Shown piece by piece: positions 55,046-64,000 of a DNA stretch of 64,000 bases. Position numbers and translations under genes: made by a program. Below the pieces are notes generated by a model, which was not told the origin of the DNA, did no database searches, and saw nothing but the letters and a program-made list of their open reading frames with translations. Numbering within the stretch: the first letter of the stretch is position 1; each line of letters begins with the position of its first letter. Location: the NCBI RefSeq assembly GCF_904849725.1, contig NC_058520.1, positions 401,587,993 through 401,651,992 on the forward strand, read 5' to 3'. The stretch comes from Hordeum vulgare subsp. vulgare. Lineage: Eukaryota; Streptophyta; Magnoliopsida; Poales; Poaceae.

Positions 55046-58000
55046 ATGGCTCACACAGTAGCAACCCTGAATTTTAATACGTTCCTAGAGAAAGCTAAGG
55101 TGAAAGATGATGGAAGCAACTTTGTAGACTAGGCTCGTAGTCTAAAGTTACCCCTGCAAGCTGGGAAGAAGGATTATGTCCTTAATGCTGCGCTAGGAGA
55201 TGAACCACCCGCTACGTCTAGCCAAGATGTTTTGAACGCCTGGTTAACACGTAAGGAGGATTACTCAATAGTTTAATGTGCAGTCTTGTATGGCTTGGAA
55301 CCGGGACTTCAACGTCGCTCTGAGCGTCATGGAGCATATGAGATGTTCCAGGAGTTGAAGTTTATCTTTTAGTAGAACACCCGGATCGAGAGGTATGAGA
55401 CCTCCGATAAATTATATGCTTGCAAGATCGAGGAGAATTCGTCTATCAGTGAACATGTGCTCAAAATGTGTGGGTACTCAAACCGTCTAGCTGAGCTGGG
55501 GATTGAACTCCCGCAAGAGGCTATCGCTGATAGAATTCTTGAATCACTACCACCTAGCTATACGAGCTTTGTGTTGAACTATAACATGCAAGGGATGAAC
55601 ACGGCACCCGGCGAGTTATTCGCGATGCTGAAAGTCACAAAGTCAGAACTTCGGAAAGAACATCAAGTGTTGATGGTCAATAAGACCACTGATTTCAAGA
55701 GAAACGGCAAAGGCAAGAAGGGTAACTCCAAGAAGAGCGGCAAGCCTGTTGCCAATCCGACGAAGAAACCCAAGGCTAGACCTAAGCCTGAAACAGAGTG
55801 TTATTATTGCAAGGGATTGGGTCACTGGAAGCGCAACTGCCCCAAGTATTTGGCTGATAAGAAGGGGACCAAGGAAAAATGAGGTATCTTTGATATAGAT
55901 GTTATTGATGTGTACTTAACCAACTCTCGTAGTAGTGTCTGGGTATTTGATACCGGTTATGTTTCTCATATTTGCAACTCGAAGGAGGAACTGCGTAATA
56001 AATGAAGGCTGACAAAGGATGAAGTGATGATGCACGTGGGAAATGGTTCCAAGGTTGATGCAATCGCCATCAGCACAGTGTCACTTCAGTTACCATCAGT
56101 ATTAGTTATGAACTTAAATAATTGTTATTTAGAGCCTGCGGTAAGCATGAACATTATATCTGGATCTTGTTTTTTGCGAGACGGTTACTCGTTTAAGTCA
56201 GAGAATAATGGTTGTTCTATTTCTATGAGTAATATCTTTTATGGTCATGCACCCAATGTGAGAGAATTGTTCATATTGAATCTTGATAGCGATGATACAC
56301 ATATACATAACATTGAGACCAAAACAAGTAGATTTAACAATGATAGCGCCATGTTTTTGTGGCACTGCCGCTTAGGTCATATTGGTGTAAAGAGCATGAA
56401 GAAACTCCATTACGATGGGCTTTTGGAGTCATTTGATTTTGAATCACTTGACACGTGCAAACCATGCCTCATGGGCAAGATGACTAAGACTCCGTTCTCC
56501 GGAACAATGGAACGTGCAAGTGACTTGTTGGAAATCATACATACCGATGTGTGCGGTCCGATGAGTGTGGAGGTGCGTGTCGGATATCGTTATTTTCTCA
56601 CTTTCACTAATGATTTGACTAGGTATGGATATATCTACTTGATGAAGCACAAGTCTCAAACGTGTGAGAAGTTCAACCAATTTCAGAGTGAAGTTGAAAA
56701 TCATCGTAACAAGAAGATCAAGTTCCTACGTTCTGATCGTGGGGGTGAATATCTGAGTTTTGAATTTGGTGCTCACTTAAGACAATGTGGAATTGTTTCA
56801 CAGTTAACACCACCTGGAACACCACAGCGTAATGGTGTGTCCGAACGTCGTAATACTTTGTTATAAATGGTGCGATCTATGATGTCTCTTGCCGATTTGT
56901 CGTTATCGTTTTGGGGTTATGCATTAGAGACAACTGCATTCACTTTAAATAGGGCACCATCAAAATCCGTTGAGACGACACCATACAAATTGTGGTATGG
57001 CAAAAGGCCAAAATTGTCGTTTCTTAAAGTTTGGGGATGTGATGCTTATGTCAAAAAGGTTCAGCCTGAAAAGCTGGAACCCAAAGCGGAAAAGTGCGTC
57101 TTCATAGGTTACCCAAAGGAGACAGTTGGGTACACCTTCTATCTCAAATCCGATGGCAAAGTATTTGTTGCTAAGAACGAAGCTTTTCTTGAGAAGGAGT
57201 TTCTCTCGAAAGAATTGAGTGGGAGGAAGATAGAACTTCATGAGGTCGTCGAACCTCTAATCCCTCTAGACGGTGGCGCAGGGCAAGGGGAAACCTGTGT
57301 CGAAGCGACGCCGGTTGAGGAGGAAGTTAATGATGATGATCATGAAACTTCGGATCAAGTTCCTATCGGACTACGCACGTCGACAAGATCACGTACTGCT
57401 CCTGAGTGGTACGGTAATCCTGTCTTATCTATCATGTTGTTAGACAACAATGAACCCGTGAATTATCAAGAAGCAATGGTGGGCCCGGATTCCAACAAAT
57501 GGATCGAGGCCATGAAGTCCGAGATAGGGTCTGTGTATGAAAACAAAGTGTGGAATTTGGAAGTATTACCTGAAGGCTGCAAGGCTATTGAGAACAAATG
57601 GATCTTTAAGAAGAATATCGACGCGGACGGTAATGTGACCATTTATAAAGCTCGACTTGTGGCAAAGGGTTTTTCACAAGTTCAAGGAGTTGACTACGAT
57701 GAGACGTTCTCACCGGTAGCGATGCTTAAGTTCGTCCGAATCATGTTAGCAATAGCTGCATTTTTCGATTATGAAATCTGGCTGATGGATGTCAAAACGG
57801 CGTTCCTTAACGGTTTTTCGTAAGGAAAAGTTGTATATGATGCAACCCGAAGGTTTTGTCGGTCCAGAGAATGCTAAAAAAGTATGCAAGCTCCAACGAT
57901 CCATTTATGGACTGATGCAAGCATCTTGGAGTTGGAATAAATGCTTTGATGATGTGATCAAAGCATTTGGGATTATACAAGTGGTTGGAGAATCTTGTAT

Positions 58001-58994
58001 TTACAAGAAAGTGAGTGGTAGCTCTGTGGCGTTTCTAATACTATATGTGGATGACATATTGCTGATTGGAAACAACATGGAGTTTTTGGAGAGCGTAAAG
58101 GATTACTTGAATAAAAGTTTCTCTATGAAGGACCTAGGAGAAGCTGCTCACATTCTAGGCATTAAGATCTATAGGGATATATCAAGACGCCTGATAGGAC
58201 TTTCACAAAGCACATACATTGATAAAGTTTTGAAGAGGTTCAAAATGGAACAGTCCAAGAAAGGGTTCTTGCCAGTGTTACAAGGTATAAAATTGAGTAA
58301 GACTGAGTGCCCAACAACTGCGGAAGATAGAGAACAAATGAGTTCCATCCCCTATGCTTCAGCCATAGGTTCTATCATGTATGCAATGATGTGCACTAGA
58401 CTAGACGTCAGCTTGGCCATAAGTACGGTAGGCAGGTTTCGAAGTAATCTAGGAGTGGATCACTCGACGGGGGTCAAGAATATTCTAAAGTACCTGAAAA
58501 GGACTATGGAAATGTTTCTCGTTTATGGAGGTGACGAAGAGCTCGTCGTAAAGGGTTACGTCTATGCAAGCTTTGAGACTGATCCGGATGACTCTAAGTC
58601 TCAAACAGGGTACGTATTTATTCTTAATGGGGGTGCGGTAAGCTGGTGCAGTTCCAAGCAAAGTGTCATAGAAGATTCTACATGTGAAGAGGAGTACATG
58701 GCTGCCTCGGAGGCAGCTAAGGAGGGTGTCTGGATGAAGCGGTTCATGACAGATCTTGGAGTTGTGCCGAGCGCACTAAATCCAATAAATCTGGTCTATG
58801 AGAACACTGGTGCCATTGCTTTAGCAAAGGAACCAAGGTTTCACAAGAATACCAGGCACATCAAACGACGCTTCAACCTCATCCGCGGCTACCTCAAAGG
58901 AGAGGACGCAAATATTTGGAAAGTGCACACGGATATGAATGTAGCAGATCCGCCGACTAAACCTCTTCCACGGGCAAAACATGATCAACACTAG
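55046..58994 (+). pseudogene. Copia gag-pol polyprotein, several stops and one frameshift
   Basis: The ATG at 55046 begins MAHTVATLNFNTFLEKAK. Gag runs with a TAG where Trp is expected after SNFVD (about 55130) and further stops near 55275 and 55371. The zinc knuckle CYYCKGLGHWKRNC is near 55800. After TGA at 55880 comes protease (VFDTGYVSHIC, near 55947). Then the pre-integrase finger (HCRLGHIGVKSM ... CKPCLMGK) and the integrase core (D in HTDVCGPM, D in RSDRGGEY, E in GVSERRN). A TAA follows near 56864. Reverse transcriptase begins ENKWIFKKN; a frameshift in the T run near 57817 precedes YMMQPEGF and the catalytic YVDD (near 58045). RNase H shows GYVFILNGGAVSW and EEEYMAASEA, ending at 58994. 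The copia domain order is clear. Confidence 0.93.
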
Positions 58995-59070
58995 AACTGT
59001 ATGGGTGTTAGATTTATTACAACATAAATTGCATGGCGATGTGAGGACTAGATTATTGACTCTAGTGCAA

Positions 59071-59079
59071 GTGGGAGAC
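59071..59079 (+). other. Polypurine tract of the inner copia element
   Basis: gtgggagac directly before TGTTGGAAAT of the 3' LTR. Confidence 0.7.
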
Positions 59080-60871
59080 TGTTGGAAATATGCCCTAGAG
59101 GCAATGATAAAATAGTTATTATTACATTTCCTGTTTCAAGATAATCGTTTATTATCCATGCTATAATTGCATTGAATCAAAACATATATATATGTGTGGA
59201 TACATAGAAAAAATAATGTCCCTAGCAAGCATCTAGTTGGCTAGTCAGTTGATTAAGGATAGTCAAGGTTTTCTGACTATATGCAAGTGTTGTCAGTTGA
59301 TAACTCGATCACATCATTAGGATAATCATGTGATGGACTAGACCCAAACTATAAACGTAGCATGTGATCGTGTCATTTTGTTGCTATTGTTTTATGCGTG
59401 TCAAGTATTTATTCCTATGACCATGAGATCATATAACTCATTGAGACCGGAGGAACACCTTGTGTGTATCAAACGTCGCAACGTAACTGGGTGACTATAA
59501 AGGTGCTCTACAAGTATCTCCGAAGGTGTCCGTTGAGTTAGTATGGATCAAGACTGGGATTTGTCACTCCATGTGATGGAGAGGTATCTCGGGGCCCACT
59601 CGGAAATACAACATCACAAATAAGCCTTGCAAGCTATGTGCCTAAGTGCAAGTCATGGGATCTTGTATTACGGAACGAGTAAAGAGACTTTCCGGTAGCG
59701 AGATTGAAATAGGTATACGGATACCAACGATCGAATCTCGGACAAGTAACATACCGAAAGACAAAGGGAATGACATACGGGATTATATGAATCCTTGGCA
59801 CTAAGGTTCAACCGATAAGATCTTCGGAGAATATGTAGGACCTAATATGGGCATCTAGGTCCCGCTATTGGATATTGACCGAGGAGTGTCTCGGGTGATG
59901 TCTACATAGTTCTCAAACCCGCACGGTCTGCACACTTAAGGTTCGATGATGTTTTAGTATAGTTGAGTTATATGTGCGGTTGCCGAATGTTGTTTGGAGT
60001 CCCGGATGATATCATGGACGTCACGAGGGTTTCTGGAATGGTCTGGAAACAAAGATTGATATATAGGATGGTTTCATTTGGTCACCGGAAGGTTTCGGGC
60101 ATTTTCGGCAGTGTACCGGGAGTGATGAATGGGTTCCGGGTATTCACCGGGAGGGGCCCACCCACCCGGGAGTGAGTCGAGTGACCCTAGGGTGGCGCAC
60201 CAGCCTTGGTGGGCTGGTGAGGCCAGCCCAATAGGGCCATGGAGCCACAATGGAAAAATACCAAAGGAAAGAAAAAAAGGAAACAGGGAGGTGGGAAGGA
60301 AGGAGTGGACTCCTTTCCCCAAACCGAATTGGAGTGGAAGTCCACCTCCTCCCTTCGGCCAGCGCACCAAGGGGCTCCTTGAGCCCCAAGGCTAGCCCCT
60401 CCCCTCCACCTATATATAGTGGTTGTTTTAGGGCTTTTGAGACACAACTTTGCCACGTGCAACTCAAACCTATACCACATAGTTTCACCTCTAGATTGGA
60501 TTTCTGCGGAGCTCTGGCGGAGCCCTATAGGAGTAGATCATCACCACCACCGGAGCATTGTCACTCTGTCGGAGAACTCAACTACTTCTCCGTCTCTCTT
60601 GCTATATCAAGAAGGCCGAGATCGTCATCAAGCTGTACGTGTGCTAAACGCGGAGGTGCCGTCCGTTCGGCGCTAGATCGGAAAGGATCGTGGGACGACG
60701 GTGATTTGAATCACGAAGCTGTATCACTACATCAACCGTGTTTCTTAACGCTTCCCGCTTAGAGATCTAAAAGGGTACGTAGATCTAATCTCCTCTCGTA
60801 GATGGATATCACCATAATAGGTTTTCGTGTGCGTAGGAATTTTTTTGTTTCCCATGCAACGTTCCCCAACA
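59080..60871 (+). repeat. 3' LTR of the inner copia element
   Basis: TGTTGGAAAT to ccccaaca, followed by TGAAC. TATATATAG box at 60411-60419. Confidence 0.93.
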
Positions 60872-60876
60872 TGAAC

Positions 60877-63800
60877 ATCATGGAGCATATGAGTTCTTCC
60901 AGGAGTTAAAGTTTATCTTGGAGAAGAATACCCGGATCGAGAGGTATGAAACCTCCGATAAGTTCTATGCTTGGAAAATGGAGGAGAACGGGTCTGTCAG
61001 TGAACACATGCTCAAAATGTCTGGGTACTCTAACCGTCTGGCTGTGTTGGGAATTTTTCTCTGGCCAGAGGCAATCACTGGTAGTGTTTTTCAATCATTG
61101 CCACTTAGCTATAAAGGCTTTGTGTTGAACTACAATATGCAAGGGATGAATAAGTCAATCACCGAGCTATTCCCGATGCTTAAAGTTGCTGAGTCAGAAA
61201 TCCAGAAAGAACATCAAGTGTTCATGGTCAATAAAACCACTAGTTTCAAGAAAAACGACAAAGGCAAGAAGGGTAACTCCAAGAAGAGTGGCAAACCAGT
61301 TGCTCCTCCGACGAAGAAACCCAAGGCTAGACCTAAGCTGGAAACTGAGTGTTATCATTGCAAGGGGACTGACCACTAGAAGCGGAACTACCCCAAGTAT
61401 CTAGCCGATAAGAAGGCGGCCAACACCAAACAAGGTATATTTGATATACATGTTACTGATGTGTACCTCACCAGCTCTCGTAGTAGTGCGTGGGTATTTG
61501 ATACCGGTTCTGTTGCTCACATTTGCAACTCAAAGCAGGAACTACGAAATAAGCGAAGGCTGGCGAAGGATGAAGTGACGATGCACGTGGGAAATGATTC
61601 CAAGGTTGATACGTTCGCCGTCGGCACGCTCTCACTTCACTTACCATCGGGATTAGAGGTGTACCTGAATAATTGTTATTTAGTACCTACGTTAAGCATG
61701 AACATTATATATGGATCTTGTTTATTGCGAGACGGTTAGTCATTTAAGTCAGAGAATAATGGTTGTTCTATTTATATGAGTAATATCTTTTGTGGTCATG
61801 CACCCAATGTGAGGGGTTTGTTCATATTGAATCTCGATAGTGATGATACACATATACATAACATTGTTTCCAAAAGATGTAGAGTTGATAATGATAGCAC
61901 CACTTTCTTGTGGCACTGCCGCTTAGGTCATATTGGTCTAAAACGCATGAAGAAGCTCCATGCTGATGGACTTTTTGGAGTCACATGATTTTGAATCACT
62001 TGAAACATGTGAACCATACCTCATGGGCAAGATGACTAAGACTCTGTTCTCCGGAACAATGCAGCATGGAAGTGACTTGTTGGAGATCATACATACCGAT
62101 GTGTGAGGACCAATGAGCATATAGGCGTGTGGTTGTTATCGTTTTTTTTCTCACCTTCACCGATGATTTGAGTAGATATGGTTATATTTACTTGATGAAA
62201 CACAAGTCTGAAATGTTTCAAAATTTCAAGCAATTTCAGAGTGAAGTTGAGAATCATCGTAAGAAGAAGATCAAATTCCTGTCATCTGGTCGAGAAGGCG
62301 AGTATCTGAGTTATGAGTTTGCCACTCACTTAAGACAATGTGGAATTGTTTCACAGTTGACGCCGCCTGGAACACCACAACGTAATGGTGTGTCCGAACG
62401 TCGTAATCGCACTTTATTAGATATGGTGCGTTCTATGATGTCTCTTACCGACTTGCCGTTATCGTTTTGGGGTTATGCATTAGAGACAACTACACTCACT
62501 TTAAATAGGGCGCCGTCAAAATCCATTGAGATGACACCATATGAACTGTGGTTTGGCAAGAAGCCGAAGTTCTCATTTTTTAAAGTTTGGGGATGTGATG
62601 CTTATGTCAAAAAGATTTAGGCTGAAAAGCTAGAACCCAAAGTGGAAAAGTGCGTCTTCATAGCATACCCAAAAGAGACAGTTAGGTACACCTTTTATCT
62701 CAGATCCGAGGGCAAAATGTTTGTCGCTAAGAACGGAGATTTTCTTGAGAAAGAGTTTTTGTTGAAAGAAATGAGTGGGCGGAAGATAGAACTTGATGAG
62801 GTTGTAGAACCTTAACCTCAACCAGATGGTGGCGCGGGACCGAAAGATGTTTCTGTCGAAGCTACACCAGTTGAAGAGGAAGCTAATGATGGTGATCATG
62901 AAACTTTAGATCAAGTTGCTATCGAACCTCATAGGTCGGCAAGGGCACGTACTGCTCCTGAGCGATACGACAACCTTGTCTTATCAATCATGTTGTTAGA
63001 CAATGATGAACCTACAAGCTATGCAGAAGCAATGGTGGGCCCGGATTACAGCAAATGGTTAGAGGCCATGAAATCCAAGATAGGATCTATGTATGAAAAC
63101 AAAGTATGGAATTTGGAAGTATTGCCTAAAGGGAAAAAGGCCATTTAGAACAAATGGATCTTTAAGAAGAAGACGGACGTGCACAGTAATGTCACCATCT
63201 ATAAACCTTGACTTGTGTGAAAGGGTTTTTCACAAGTTCAAGGAGTTGACTACAATGAGACTTTCTCACCCGTAGCGATGCTGAAGTCCATCAGAATCAT
63301 GTTAGCAATAGATGCATTTTTTGATTATGAAATTTGGCAGATGGATGTCAAAACAATGTTCCTTAACAGTTTTCTTAAGGAAGTGTTGTATATGATGCAA
63401 CCACAAGGTTTTGTTGATCGAGACAATGTTGAAAAAGTATGGAAGCTCCAGTGATCCATTTACGGACTGGTGCGAGCATCTCGGAGTTGGAATCGGCGCT
63501 TTGATGAGGTGTTCAAGGCGTTCGGGTTTATTCAAATTTATGGAGAAGCTTGTATTTACAAGAAAGTGAGTGGGAGCTCTATAGCGTTTGTAATATTATA
63601 TGTGGATGGCATATTGCTGATAAGAAACAATATAGATCTTTTGGGAAGCGTAAAGGATTATTTGAATAAAAGTTTTTCAATGAAGGACCTAGGAGAACCT
63701 GCTTGCATATTAGGCATTAAGATCTATAGAGATAGATCAAGACGTTTAATAGGACTTTCATAAAGCACATACCTTGACAAAAATTTGAAGAAGTTCAAAA

Positions 63801-64000
63801 TGGAACAGATCAAGAAAGGGCTCTTGCCTGTGCTACATGGTGTGAAGTTGAGTAAGACTCAATGCCCACTAACTACAGAAGATAGAGAAAAGATGAGTAT
63901 CGTTCCCTATGCTTCAGCCATAGGCTCTATCATGTATGCAATGCAATGCAGTAGACCAGATGTCAGCCTTACCATAAGTATGGCAGGAAGGATTCAAAGT
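60877..64000 (+). pseudogene. Old copia element, part 3: gag to reverse transcriptase, runs off the window
   Basis: Resumes the gag interrupted at 51987: AYEFFQELKF, then the zinc knuckle CYHCKGTDH with its end lost to a TAG near 61378. Protease (VFDTGSVAHIC, near 61497) and the pre-integrase finger (HCRLGHIGLKRM) follow, then a frameshift near 61975. Integrase core: first Asp region damaged by TGA near 62104; the expected RSDRGGE reads SSGREGE, losing the second Asp; E in GVSERRNRTLL. Further stops lie near 62618, 62812, 63147, 63209 and 63452. Reverse transcriptase has YVDG instead of YVDD near 63601. Decay is much heavier than in the inner element, as expected for the host of the nest. The remainder of the element lies right of the window. 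Confidence 0.92.

Larger units (their letters stand above)
51988..60871 (+). mobile_element. Complete Angela/BARE-like copia retrotransposon, 8.9 kb
   Basis: LTRs 51988-53777 and 59080-60871 flank a ~1.3-kb leader and a copia-order polyprotein (gag, protease, integrase, reverse transcriptase, RNase H). The LTR start TGTTGGAGATATGCCCTAGA and the end gttccccaaca are typical of the abundant Triticeae Angela/BARE/WIS group. TGAAC duplications flank it. The first ~190 bp of the two LTRs differ at roughly a dozen sites by eye, so it is not recent. It is inserted in the gag of an older relative. Confidence 0.94.

Overview
This window is plant nuclear DNA, almost certainly from a large-genome Triticeae grass (wheat, Aegilops or barley type). 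The evidence is copia LTRs of the Angela/BARE/WIS kind, an Athila-type Ty3 element with a tRNA-Asp primer site, Tekay-type chromovirus sequence with LTRs of several kb, and grass Tourist and Stowaway MITEs. All assignments come from reading the sequence; no database was searched. Only one host-type gene is visible, a broken F-box gene. Nearly everything else is transposable element, much of it nested.

Layout, left to right. Positions 1-7319 are the 3' half of a Ty3 chromovirus: pol with chromodomain and one stop codon, then a 4.0-kb LTR. It appears inserted in a minus-strand, apparently non-coding LTR element (7320-10852) that has a tRNA-iMet primer site and a 370-bp LTR. Positions 10853-14566 form a low-copy-looking island with a Tourist MITE, a 106-bp tandem duplication, the F-box pseudogene and a Stowaway MITE. 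Positions 14567-18699 are a complete PIF/Harbinger DNA transposon with TAA target duplications, a Myb/SANT-like ORF1 and an intact spliced DDE transposase. Positions 18703-20873 hold a copia LTR relic and a small LINE-like insertion with a perfect 19-bp target duplication.

Positions 20883-38676 are the most interesting part: one Mutator-like element (MULE) bounded by diverged ~110-bp inverted repeats and an exact 9-bp target duplication (AGCGAAAAC). It carries a MURA-type transposase read inward from the right end, a zf-GRF zinc-finger gene read inward from the left end, and an unrecognised ~130-residue ORF between them. This two-ended, convergent layout recalls maize MuDR (mudrA/mudrB), with the zf-GRF gene in the mudrB position. 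Three solo LTRs, each with its own perfect 5-bp duplication, later landed in it. One splits the transposase and another splits the unknown ORF. All three MULE genes are now damaged.

Positions 40384-64000 are a three-element nest. An old, deleted Angela-like copia element (40384-41680, 51731-51987, 60877-64000) is interrupted first by a 10.0-kb Athila-type element (41681-51725, target duplication CACCC). It is interrupted again by an 8.9-kb Angela-like copia element (51988-60871, target duplication TGAAC). All three polyproteins carry stops and frameshifts. The Harbinger transposase is the only mobile-element enzyme in the window that reads as intact.
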